Of a stretch of 64,000 nucleotides of DNA, positions 1 to 8,629 are shown in pieces. Position 1 is the stretch's first letter, and every line of letters begins with the position of its first letter. The stretch is from CADEFX01 sp963806735 (GTDB taxonomy: Bacteria; Pseudomonadota; Alphaproteobacteria; Rhizobiales; Hyphomicrobiaceae): assembly GCA_963806735.1 (NCBI GenBank), contig CAWEBE010000049.1:310001-374000 (forward strand), read 5' to 3'. The notes beneath the pieces are model-generated. The model saw only the letters and a list, made by a program, of their open reading frames with translations, was not told the origin of the DNA and did no database searches. Made by a program: the position numbers and the translations under genes.

Positions 1-1470
1 GAGGACTTCAATCGCGCCGTGCAGCTCTTTCCCGAGGGGGCGTCGGCCTACAACAATCGTGGCATCGTGCTTCTGAGCCTTGGCCTCTACAGGGAGGCGA
101 TCAAGGACTTCGATCGCGCACTCGTGCTGGCACCCGGCTACGCGGCCGCCTTCAACAATCGCGCCAACGGCCTCGTCAAGCTGGGTGAGCAGGATGCTGC
201 GATTCGCGATTTCTCGAAGGCCATCCAACTCAATTCAGCAAGTCCTGCTCCCCTGAACGGCCGGGCCCGGCTGCATCTGGCCCAGAACCGGCCGCACGCG
301 GCACTGAGAGACATCAATCGTGCCGTAGGCTTCGATGCCAGGTTTGGCCCGGGCTATCGAGCCCGCGCCGAGGCCAAGCTCGTGCTGGAACGATACGAGG
401 AGGCCATCGAGGACTTGAGCCGCGCCATCGCTTTCGATCCGAGCAATATCGAGATTTATCTGTTGCGCGGCCAAGCCTATCTCGCCGCCGACAATACCGC
501 ATCGGCGCTGAAGGACTTCGACAGGGCGCTCGAGATCGATCCCAAATCGGCGCGGGCGCTGGAAGTTCGTGGCTTTGCCAATGCCAAGGCGGATGCCCAC
601 AACGATGCCCTGAACGATTTGGGCCGAGCTATCGAGCTCGAGCCGCGCTCGGCGACGGCCTACGCCTATCGCGCATGGGTGTACAAGCAGATGGGGCAAC
701 CCGCACTCGGCCAGAGAGACATGGACCGGGCGTTGCGGCTCGAGCCTGGGCGCGCCGAGGTTCTTTGGGTGCGCGGGGAGATGCTGGAGGCGGCTGGGGA
801 AACCGACGAAGCCGTGGCCGAGCTGAGAAAAGCCGTCGCCCTGAAGCCGATGTTGAGTGAAGCCGCTGCTGCACTCGAGCGTCTGGGAGCGGCGGCGGAA
901 AGCGAAGTGACCGAAGTTCCCGGGCTGGCGCTCGATCGCTGGCAGGTGTTTGTGCGGGCGAACCGCTATCACGCGACCAGTCCTGAGTTTCCCAAGCTCA
1001 CTGTGCCGCTGGAGATGATGAGCGAGGGGCAGCCGCGCCTCGTCGAATGGGACGCGAAGAAGCCTCCCTTCAAGGGCATTGGCGTCCTGCGATTTTCGGC
1101 GGGAAAAGTCGAGGGACCACGCGGGCTGGAGGATGTCGAGCACGCGGCCGTGCTCGATCTGCAAACGCGCACGGTGCTGGCTGTCGAGACCTTCCGGCAA
1201 GGCGATCGGCTGTCAACCTGGACCTGGGACGAGAACCGGCTGATGGTTGCGAGCGTGGACGGCTACACAGAGGAATACTCTCTCAGGCTCAAGAAGGAGG
1301 GATTGCCGGGCCAGCGCCGCATCACGAGCACCAATTCACCATGGAAATCCGGCAAAGGCGTCCCGTTCTGGGCGCCCTGGGCGCAGCAATTCGACGGCAA
1401 TTCCGGCGATCGCGGCAATCGCCAGCCCAAGCAGCAGCCCAAGACGCTGTTCGATCTGCTCTTCAAGTAG
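1..1470 (+). CDS. TPR repeat protein, 5' end outside window
   Basis: The reading frame is already open at base 1 inside a TPR unit, so the true start lies upstream; the GTG at 19 is an internal valine. About 290 residues form roughly eight consecutive 34-residue tetratricopeptide repeats with the usual A-x-x-x-R-G, Y-x-x-A-I-x-D and A-I-x-L-x-P pattern. They are followed by about 190 residues that are not TPR and end in a Gln/Pro/Lys-rich tail. TPR arrays bind partner proteins; nothing here identifies the partner. The C-terminal region has several Trp residues and looks beta-rich, and I do not recognise it. Function unknown. The gene precedes an RND efflux pair but is separated from it by about 190 bases. 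Confidence 0.85.
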   Translation, partial: EDFNRAVQLFPEGASAYNNRGIVLLSLGLYREAIKDFDRALVLAPGYAAAFNNRANGLVKLGEQDAAIRDFSKAIQLNSASPAPLNGRARLHLAQNRPHAALRDINRAVGFDARFGPGYRARAEAKLVLERYEEAIEDLSRAIAFDPSNIEIYLLRGQAYLAADNTASALKDFDRALEIDPKSARALEVRGFANAKADAHNDALNDLGRAIELEPRSATAYAYRAWVYKQMGQPALGQRDMDRALRLEPGRAEVLWVRGEMLEAAGETDEAVAELRKAVALKPMLSEAAAALERLGAAAESEVTEVPGLALDRWQVFVRANRYHATSPEFPKLTVPLEMMSEGQPRLVEWDAKKPPFKGIGVLRFSAGKVEGPRGLEDVEHAAVLDLQTRTVLAVETFRQGDRLSTWTWDENRLMVASVDGYTEEYSLRLKKEGLPGQRRITSTNSPWKSGKGVPFWAPWAQQFDGNSGDRGNRQPKQQPKTLFDLLFK

Positions 1471-1663
1471 CACACATGCCAGCCGGTGCCGCAAAGTGCT
1501 CGCCCGAAGGGTGTGTCTTGCCCACACAACGCGCAGTCGAGCACGTTACAATTCCCCTTTGAGCTGCTAGGACTATTGCATGAGGTTGAGACGGGCCCCG
1601 TACGGGCCCGGGGTGGCGTGTGCGTCTTTTTCACGTACGTGCCGCCCAAGATTTGAGGGTCCG

Positions 1664-2875
1664 ATGACGATGCATGACGCGTGTGCACGGAGCGGTGTGG
1701 CAGTCGTTGGCCTTGTCATGATCGCGGGGGCGTTGTTGGCAGCCTGCGATCGTCCCCAGGCCAAAAACGAGGCCAAGGGCGCAGCAGCTCCGGCCGTAAC
1801 CGTCAGCCGGCCGCTCATCGAGCCAATCATCGATTGGGACGAGTACACCGGCCGGTTCGATGCCATCGACACTGTGGACGTGCGAACCCGCGTGTCCGGC
1901 CATCTGGATGTGGTGGCTTTCAAGGACGGCCAGATCGTGCAGAAGGGCGACTTGCTCTACGTCCTCGATCCACGGTCGTTCGAACGGGCGCTGGAGCAGG
2001 CGAAGGCGGAGCTGGCGCAAGTGCAGACCAAGGCCGACAATCTGGTTGCCGACGTCGAGCGCGGCAAACCGCTCCTGGAGCGGCGGATCATGTCGGAGAA
2101 GACCTTCGAGGACCGTAGTAATCTGCTGAAGGAGGCCCTGGCGGCGGTGAAAGTCTCGCAGGCCAAAACCGCCACGGCCGAGCTCGAGCTTTCGTTCACC
2201 CGCATCACGGCTCCGATTGCTGGCCGCATCAGCCGTTCGTCAGTCAGTCAAGGCAGCTGGGTTTCGGCCGGGGCAGCCAGCAACCCGACGCTGCTCACCA
2301 CGATCGTCACCCAGGATCCAATTCACATCTACTTCGATGTGAGCGAGAACAACTACATCAAGTACAAGCGGCTGGTCGAGCGTGACGGCGGCTCGGGAGC
2401 GGCACAGCTCGGCACCACGGTGGAATTGGCGCTGCCCGACGAGACCAGGTTCGCGCACAAGGGCCAGCTCGATTTCATCGACAATCGGCTGGATGCCGGT
2501 ACCGCGACGCTGCGTGTGCGGGCGGTGGTGGACAACAAGGCGCAGCTGTTCTCGCCGGGCATGTTCGCGCGCGTACGTCTGGCCGGCTCGAGCAGATATG
2601 ATGCCGTGCTCCTCCCTGACGAGGCGATCGCCACGGATCAGAGTAGCAAATATGTTCTCGTGGTCGCCGAGGACGGCACGGTGTCGCGCAAGACGGTGCG
2701 GTTGGGGCCCGTGATCAATGGACTGAGGGTCGTCCGAGAGGGTGTAGGGGCCGAGGACTGGACCGTAACGAAAGGCCTTCAGCGCGCCCGGCCGGGTGAG
2801 AAAGTGCAGGCGAGCCGCGAGCAGATCAAGCTGTCGCACTCCGGCGCTCACAGCCTGTCGACGCCTGCACCCTAA
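1664..2875 (+). CDS. RND efflux periplasmic adaptor (MFP), lipoprotein
   Basis: Membrane fusion protein that links an inner-membrane RND pump to an outer-membrane channel (AcrA/MexE type). The start at 1664 is preceded by GAGGG and gives a lipoprotein signal peptide with lipobox L-A-A-C, Cys28 being the lipidated residue; an upstream ATG at 1580 would bury the signal. Visible parts in order are the first half of the lipoyl domain (VRTRVSGHLD), an alpha-helical hairpin, the second lipoyl half (TAPIAGRISR) and the beta-barrel and membrane-proximal domains. Length (403 aa) is normal. The permease gene starts 15 bases after its stop, so the two form an operon. No outer-membrane factor gene is adjacent, so the pump probably shares a TolC-like channel encoded elsewhere. 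Confidence 0.92.
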   Translation: MTMHDACARSGVAVVGLVMIAGALLAACDRPQAKNEAKGAAAPAVTVSRPLIEPIIDWDEYTGRFDAIDTVDVRTRVSGHLDVVAFKDGQIVQKGDLLYVLDPRSFERALEQAKAELAQVQTKADNLVADVERGKPLLERRIMSEKTFEDRSNLLKEALAAVKVSQAKTATAELELSFTRITAPIAGRISRSSVSQGSWVSAGAASNPTLLTTIVTQDPIHIYFDVSENNYIKYKRLVERDGGSGAAQLGTTVELALPDETRFAHKGQLDFIDNRLDAGTATLRVRAVVDNKAQLFSPGMFARVRLAGSSRYDAVLLPDEAIATDQSSKYVLVVAEDGTVSRKTVRLGPVINGLRVVREGVGAEDWTVTKGLQRARPGEKVQASREQIKLSHSGAHSLSTPAP

Positions 2876-2890
2876 TCCGCGAGACGGGCC

Positions 2891-5800
2891 ATGCACTTCA
2901 GCCGGTTCTTCATTGCCCGCCCGATCTTCGCGGCCGTCCTGTCGCTGTTCATCACGATCGTCGGCATCATCTCTTATTTCGGACTGCCTCTCACCCAGTT
3001 TCCCGAGATCGTTCCGCCGACGGTGACGGTCTCAGCTACCTATTCCGGCGCCAGTGCGCAAACCGTGGCCGATACGGTCGCCGCCGTCATCGAGCAGGAG
3101 GTGAACGGCGTCGAGAACATGATCTACATGTACTCGCAGTCGACGAGCGACGGCGCCATGACGCTCACCGTCACGTTCGACATCGGCACGGACATCGATA
3201 AGGCCCAGGTGCTGGTGCAGAACCGCGTGGCGTCGGCCGAGCCGCGGTTGCCGGAAGAAGTGCGGCGATCCGGCGTCACGGTCCGCAAGAACAATCCCGA
3301 CCTGCTGCTCGTCGTGCATATGGTCTCGGCCGACCGGACCTATGACCAGCTCTACATCTCGAATTACGCGCTGCTCAATGTTCGCGACGTGCTGGCCCGC
3401 ATCGAGGGAGCGGGCTCCGTCAACCTGTTCGGTGCGCGCGAATACTCGATGCGCGTGTGGCTCGATCCGGAGCGCATTGCGGCCCTCAACATGACAGCCG
3501 AGGAGGTCGTCTCAGCCCTGCGCCAGCAGAACGTCCAGGTCGCTGGCGGCATGATCGCCGAGCCGCCGATGCGACAGACCGGCGCGTTTCAGGTGCCGTT
3601 GCAGTTCAAGGGTCGGCTGCGGGACGCGTCGGAGTTCGAAGATATCATCATAAAGTCGGGGCGTGACGGGCGTGTCGTCCTGCTCAAGGATGTGGCTCGC
3701 GTGGAGCTTGGCGCGCTGAACTACGCGACCTATGGCTATCAGAACGGCGTTCCCGCCATCGTAGTGGCCGTCACGCAGGCCCCGGGCTCCGACGCGCTGA
3801 AGACGGCCAACGCCATCAAGGCTGCCATGGTCGAGATCTCGAAGTCGTTCCCGCGCGGCCTCGAGTATCGCATCGTCTACAACCCGACCGAGTTCATCGA
3901 GGTCTCGATCCGAGAGCTCTACAAGACCATTCTCGAAGCCATCGCCATGGTGGTCCTCGTCATCCTGCTTTTCCTGCAGACCTGGCGGGCGACGGTCATC
4001 CCGGTCATCGCCATTCCCGTCTCCCTCATCGGCACCTGCGCCATGATGCTGATGCTGGGCTACTCGATCAACACGCTGACGCTGTTCGGACTCGTGCTGG
4101 CGGTCGGCATTGCGGTCGACGACGCGATCGTGGTGGTGGAGAACGTGGAGCGCCGCCTGAAGGAGGGTCTGGCGCCGGGCGACGCGGCGCGCGCGACCAT
4201 GGACGAGGTCGGAACTGCCCTCATCTCGATCGCGCTGGTGCTCTCCGCGGTATTCATCCCGACAGCGTTTGTGAGCGGCATCACTGGCCAGTTCTACCGG
4301 CAGTTCGCGGTCACGATTGCTTCGGCCACGATCATCTCGGCCTTCGTGTCGTTGACACTGTCGCCGGCGCTGGCGGCGATTCTGTTCAAGCCTCACGACC
4401 ATCACGCCAAGTCATGGATCGTGATGGCGCCGGTTCACATGCTCTTCAGAATTTTCAATCTCGGGTTCAGTGCTCTGGCTCGAGGCTATAGCGCTCTCGT
4501 GCGCACGCTCGCACGTTTCACTGTGCCGATGCTCGTCTTGTACGCCGGCTTGATTGCCTTCGCGATCACCTTCGTCATGCAGATGCCGACCGGGTTCATA
4601 CCCGCCCTCGATCGCGGCATCCTTATCGTCTCGCTTCAGCTTCCTCCCGGCGCTTCGCTCGAGAGGACCGACCAGGTGGTCAAGACGGTGCAGGATGTCC
4701 TGCATGCGACGCCGGGCATCAAGTACACTAATGGTTACACCGGCCGTTCGGGCTCGACCTTTACCAACGGCTCGAATGTGGCGGCAATTTTCTGCGTGCT
4801 CGACGATTTCGTGGAGCGCCACGACAAGGGGCTATCCGTTCAGAATGTCGCTCAGGATGTGCGCGAGCGGCTGGCACGAGACATCCGCGAGGCCACTGCG
4901 CTGGTTTTCATACCTCCGCCCGTGCGCGGCGTCGGCGGTACGAGCGGCTTTTCCATGCGGCTCCAGGACCGGGCTGGCATCGGCTCGGAGGCGTTCTCGC
5001 GGGCGGCGCAGGAGCTGATCCGGGCGGCGAATGCTACGCCCGGTATCGTCAATACGTTCACAACGTTCTCGACGGGTACACCGCAGATCTTCGTCGATGT
5101 CGATCGCGTGAAGGCACAGATGCTGCGCGTGCCCATGGCCAACATCTTCGAAGCGCTGCGCGTTTACATGGGGTCAGCCTATGTCAACGACTTCAACATG
5201 TTCGGCCGCACGTATCGCGTGACGGCCCAGGCCGATGGCGCGTTCCGGCTCGACGCGGAGAACATCAGCCGCATTCGCGTACGCAATGTCGATGGGCAAA
5301 TGGTGCCGTTAGGCAGCCTCGTGACCTTCCGCGAGACGACCGGACCCGATCGCGTGCCGCGCTACAACTTGTTCCCGGCCATCGAGATCAATGGCCAGTC
5401 GGCAGCTGGCGTCAGCTCCGGCCAGGCGCTCGCGATCATGCAGGACCTTGCCGTTCGCACACTGCCGGTCGGCGTCACCTATGAATGGACAGATCTTTCC
5501 TATCAGGAGAAGAAAACCGGTCGCACGGGCTATTACATCTTCGTGCTGTCGGTGTTGTTCGTGTTCCTGGCGCTGGCGGCGCAGTACGAGAGCTGGTCAT
5601 TGCCGTTCGCCATCATCCTGATCGTGCCGATGTGCCTGTTGTCGGCCGTCTTCGGCGTCTGGTTGCACGGGCAGGACATCAACATTCTCACACAGGTCAG
5701 TTTCGTTGTCCTGATCGGGCTTGCCGCCAAGAACGCGATTCTCATCGTCGAGTTCGCGCGTCAGCTCGAAGACAGAGGTCATGATATTGTTTCCGCCGCG

Positions 5801-6055
5801 GTGGAGGCCTGTCAGCTTCGCCTGCGGCCTGTTCTGATGACCTCCATGGCTTTCACCAGCGGCGTGCTCCCGCTCTATTTCTCCAAGGGTGCGGGTGCGG
5901 AGATGCGCAACGCGCTCGGGACTGGTGTGTTCTGGGGCATGATAGGCGTGACCCTTTTCGGCCTGATCTTCACGCCGGTGTTCTATGTGGTCATGCGCAA
6001 GCTTGTGACGCGTCGGAAAAGGACACCTGCGCAGGCTGCGCAACCGGCGGAATAG
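2891..6055 (+). CDS. RND efflux permease, HAE1 family (AcrB/MexF-like)
   Basis: Proton-driven inner-membrane exporter of hydrophobic or amphiphilic compounds. At 1054 aa it has full family length, with the N-terminal F-I-x-R-P-I-F-A motif, two large periplasmic loops and twelve predicted membrane helices. The proton-relay pair Asp410-Asp411 in TM4 (G-I-A-V-D-D-A-I) is intact, corresponding to AcrB Asp407/408. The C-terminal half has the second TM bundle (GLAAKNAILIVEFA). It is translationally close to its adaptor. The sequence resembles AcrB/MexF-type drug and solvent pumps rather than heavy-metal CzcA types. Substrate cannot be read from sequence. The stop codon abuts the stop codon of the convergent gene with no base between. 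Confidence 0.94.
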   Translation: MHFSRFFIARPIFAAVLSLFITIVGIISYFGLPLTQFPEIVPPTVTVSATYSGASAQTVADTVAAVIEQEVNGVENMIYMYSQSTSDGAMTLTVTFDIGTDIDKAQVLVQNRVASAEPRLPEEVRRSGVTVRKNNPDLLLVVHMVSADRTYDQLYISNYALLNVRDVLARIEGAGSVNLFGAREYSMRVWLDPERIAALNMTAEEVVSALRQQNVQVAGGMIAEPPMRQTGAFQVPLQFKGRLRDASEFEDIIIKSGRDGRVVLLKDVARVELGALNYATYGYQNGVPAIVVAVTQAPGSDALKTANAIKAAMVEISKSFPRGLEYRIVYNPTEFIEVSIRELYKTILEAIAMVVLVILLFLQTWRATVIPVIAIPVSLIGTCAMMLMLGYSINTLTLFGLVLAVGIAVDDAIVVVENVERRLKEGLAPGDAARATMDEVGTALISIALVLSAVFIPTAFVSGITGQFYRQFAVTIASATIISAFVSLTLSPALAAILFKPHDHHAKSWIVMAPVHMLFRIFNLGFSALARGYSALVRTLARFTVPMLVLYAGLIAFAITFVMQMPTGFIPALDRGILIVSLQLPPGASLERTDQVVKTVQDVLHATPGIKYTNGYTGRSGSTFTNGSNVAAIFCVLDDFVERHDKGLSVQNVAQDVRERLARDIREATALVFIPPPVRGVGGTSGFSMRLQDRAGIGSEAFSRAAQELIRAANATPGIVNTFTTFSTGTPQIFVDVDRVKAQMLRVPMANIFEALRVYMGSAYVNDFNMFGRTYRVTAQADGAFRLDAENISRIRVRNVDGQMVPLGSLVTFRETTGPDRVPRYNLFPAIEINGQSAAGVSSGQALAIMQDLAVRTLPVGVTYEWTDLSYQEKKTGRTGYYIFVLSVLFVFLALAAQYESWSLPFAIILIVPMCLLSAVFGVWLHGQDINILTQVSFVVLIGLAAKNAILIVEFARQLEDRGHDIVSAAVEACQLRLRPVLMTSMAFTSGVLPLYFSKGAGAEMRNALGTGVFWGMIGVTLFGLIFTPVFYVVMRKLVTRRKRTPAQAAQPAE

Positions 6056-6847
6056 TCACTCCAGCGCCCATCTGGCACTCCGCTTCTCGGCGAAAGAGGC
6101 AAGGCCCTCGGCCGCCTGGGGGCTTCGACGCTTGGCGGCATGGCTTTTCACGAGGCGTTCGAGCGTTGCGGGCTCGAAGCCGCCCCACGCGCTTTCGAGA
6201 ATTGTGGCCTTGGTCTCGGCGATGGCCTTCGGATCGTTCTCCAGGAGCTGATCGACCACTCGGGCGCCTGTAGCCTCGAGTGTATCGATAGGAACGACCT
6301 CGTGCACGAGACCGAGGCGGTGTGCCATCTCGGCCCCGAACCGTTCGCCGGTCAGCGCATACCGGCGCACTTGGCGAGCAGAGATGGCGTCATTGAGCTG
6401 CGGGATGATGATGGCGGCAGTCAGTCCCCACCGCACCTCGGTGATGGAAAACACGGCATTGTCGGCGGCAATGACGATGTCGCAGGCCGCGACGATGCCG
6501 GTGCCGCCGCCAAAACAGGCGCCTTGCACCATTGCTACCACTGGAACCGGGAGCCGGTTCAGCCGGTCGACCGCCAGTGCTGTGGCACGCGAGACAACCT
6601 CGTTCTCCGCCAACGACTGAACCCTGACCGCATCCATCCACTTGAGATCGGCGCCTGCCTGAAAATGACGCCCGTTTCCCTTGAGGACCACCGTGCGCAG
6701 GTTTGGTTTGCGCCCGAGATCGTCCATCGCCGACAACAGGCCTTGGATCAGGTCGCCGTTGTAGGCATTGTTGACCTCGGGCCGGTTGAAGGTGACGGTG
6801 GCGACGCCTCGCGGGTCGAGGCTCGTGAGCACGGGCGGTTGCGGCAT
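6056..6847 (-). CDS. Enoyl-CoA hydratase/isomerase family protein
   Basis: Crotonase-fold enzyme of 263 aa. The open frame extends far upstream, but the family N-terminus begins at the ATG at 6847 (MPQPPVL). The first oxyanion-hole segment (G-x-x-F-Q-A-G-A-D-L) and the second (Q-G-A-C-F-G-G-G) are present, followed by an acidic catalytic segment T-E-V-R-W-G-L. The T-E-V-x-x-G-L pattern resembles methylglutaconyl-CoA hydratases (AUH/LiuC) of leucine breakdown, but no leucine or isovalerate genes are nearby, so the substrate is open. It is encoded alone and convergent with the RND permease. It diverges from the L,D-transpeptidase gene, with about 257 bases between the two starts that must hold both promoters. 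Confidence 0.85.
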   Translation of the reverse strand: MPQPPVLTSLDPRGVATVTFNRPEVNNAYNGDLIQGLLSAMDDLGRKPNLRTVVLKGNGRHFQAGADLKWMDAVRVQSLAENEVVSRATALAVDRLNRLPVPVVAMVQGACFGGGTGIVAACDIVIAADNAVFSITEVRWGLTAAIIIPQLNDAISARQVRRYALTGERFGAEMAHRLGLVHEVVPIDTLEATGARVVDQLLENDPKAIAETKATILESAWGGFEPATLERLVKSHAAKRRSPQAAEGLASFAEKRSARWALE

Positions 6848-7104
6848 GACGGCGGCTCTCCGAGTGTGGGCGCAATGCAATAAGGGTCGCAAAAGCCTCT
6901 CGCGCGGCGAAAAGCTCACAGCATGGTGATGTGTAGGCTGTTTCGTCGCCAATATCGAATAAGCTATACCGCAGGCGGTAGGCTTGGGCAGGGTCTTGCA
7001 ATCGCCGCAAACGACCTCTAGCCGGATGTGCAAGCATCGGCCGGGGCGACGTTCGCACGATCGAGGGTTCCGAAGAAACCACGAGCATGGATTGCGAGAG
7101 AGCC

Positions 7105-8512
7105 ATGAGCAGCGGTGGCGGCGGCGTGATGCGGAATTCAGCGAACGGACAGACACGGCAATCCCGCGCCAGGGCACTGCTTCTCTGCGCGTCGTTTGCC
7201 TCGGCTGTACTTTTCGCAGCACCGCCTGGCGCACTGGCGCAGGCCCAAGAGGCGCGCTGGTGGGAGCAGATTCCGGGCTTCGGAAACCCCGGCGGCTACA
7301 CCGAAGGCCGCCGTAGCGACGAGCCTCGCAATCGAGACCAGGCGCCGCAGGCTCTGAACGATCTGCGTCAGAGATTCCACGCCGCTGCGCAGCGATGCCA
7401 TGCTGGCAGCGTTCGACGATGCCATCGCCCGGTATCAGCAGGTGGTCGCCAAGGGTGGCTGGGGAACCATTCCCGGACCGCGCATGATCCGGCCGGGTGA
7501 CGATGACGAGCGCGTAACCCAGGTACGTCGCCGTCTGATCATGAGCGGCGATCTGCGACCGAGCCAAGCCTATCAGTCCTACACCTTCGACGGAGAGCTA
7601 GAGGTGGCGGTGCGCCGGTTCCAGGAGCGCCAGGGTCTCCGGGTCTCCGGCCGGGTCGATCAAGCGACGTTGCAAGCCATGAACGTACCGGCGGCGGCGC
7701 GGCTGGCGCAACTTCGGCTCAACCAGCAGCGCGCCCGCGACCTGATCAGCCAGCGGATGGAGGACCGGTACATTCTCGTCAACGTTGCCGGCTTTCAGCT
7801 CGAGGCGGTGGAGCGTCACAACGTCGAGCAGCGGCATCGGGTGATCGCTGGCAAGCCCGAGCGGCAGACGCCGACGGTCAAGGCCACGATCCGGGCCCTC
7901 AACTTCTTCCCCTACTGGCGTGTGCCCGACAGCGTCGCCAATCTCGATCTCATCCCGCGACTGGTCAAGGAGCCCGAGTATCTGGCCAAGGAGCAGATTC
8001 GCGTGTTGACGGGCTCCTTCAACGGCCCCGAGATCGCCTCGAGCAACATCGATTGGCGCCAGGCCGATGCAACCCGCATCAAGTTCCGACAGGATCCCGG
8101 CCCGCAGAATGCTCTGGGGCTCGTGCGTATCGACATGCCGAACGAGCACGGCGTCTACATGCACGACACGCCAATGAAGAAGCTGTTCGAGCAACGTGGC
8201 CGCGCCTTCAGCGCAGGATGCGTGCGCGTGCAGGATGTGTTCGGCTTGGTGGCGTGGATCGCGCGCGACGAGCCGAACGGCGTGGATCGCCAGCGCATCG
8301 AGGATATTTTGGCGGCAGGGCAGGCCGTGGATATTCAGCTCACACGGCCGCTACCGGTCTATTTCACCTACCTCACCGCGTGGGTCGACGCTGACGGCAA
8401 ACCCGAATTCAGGCCCGACATCTATGGGCGGGACGGCCTCAAGGAGCTTTCGAGCGACCGCGAGCGCGATCCTGATGCCCCGCCGCCGCCCACGCAGGCG
8501 CTCGCGCCCTGA
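7105..8512 (+). pseudogene. L,D-transpeptidase (YcbB/LdtD-like), single-base frame break
   Basis: Periplasmic enzyme of the family that makes 3-3 peptidoglycan cross-links. The N-terminal part (signal peptide, then ARWWEQIPGFG) runs in one frame from 7105; the rest runs in the next frame to 8512. The switch falls near 7366-7372: dropping one base there joins LNDLR directly to DSTPLRSDAMLAAFDDA, which gives a normal family sequence. Downstream are a peptidoglycan-binding domain 1 segment (VRRFQERQGL) and the YkuD catalytic core with H-D-T-P and S-A-G-C-V-R; the catalytic Cys codon is at 8219. The ATG at 7400 would give a 370-aa protein lacking a signal peptide. Either a recent pseudogene or a sequence error. 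A clean terminator follows. Confidence 0.8.
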
Positions 8513-8543
8513 GCTGAATGCAACCGCAACCTTGCGTATCTCG

Positions 8544-8575
8544 ATGCCCGGTCTCTTGACCGGGCATTCGCTTTT
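8544..8575 (+). terminator. Rho-independent terminator after the L,D-transpeptidase gene
   Basis: A perfect 10-bp stem (ATGCCCGGTC / GACCGGGCAT) with a four-base TCTT loop spans 8544-8567 and is followed by TCGCTTTT. It lies 31 bases past the stop codon and separates this gene from the dimethylformamidase-like gene. Confidence 0.8.
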
Positions 8576-8629
8576 GGTGACGCTTCTGCCGTTCGGCCAC
8601 AGGGCCGGCATCACCGCGTGAGGGACTCC

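Noticed and set aside
1580..1663. Longer N-terminus for the first RND adaptor
   Set aside because: The extra 28 residues would precede and spoil the lipoprotein signal; the ATG at 1664 has its own Shine-Dalgarno.
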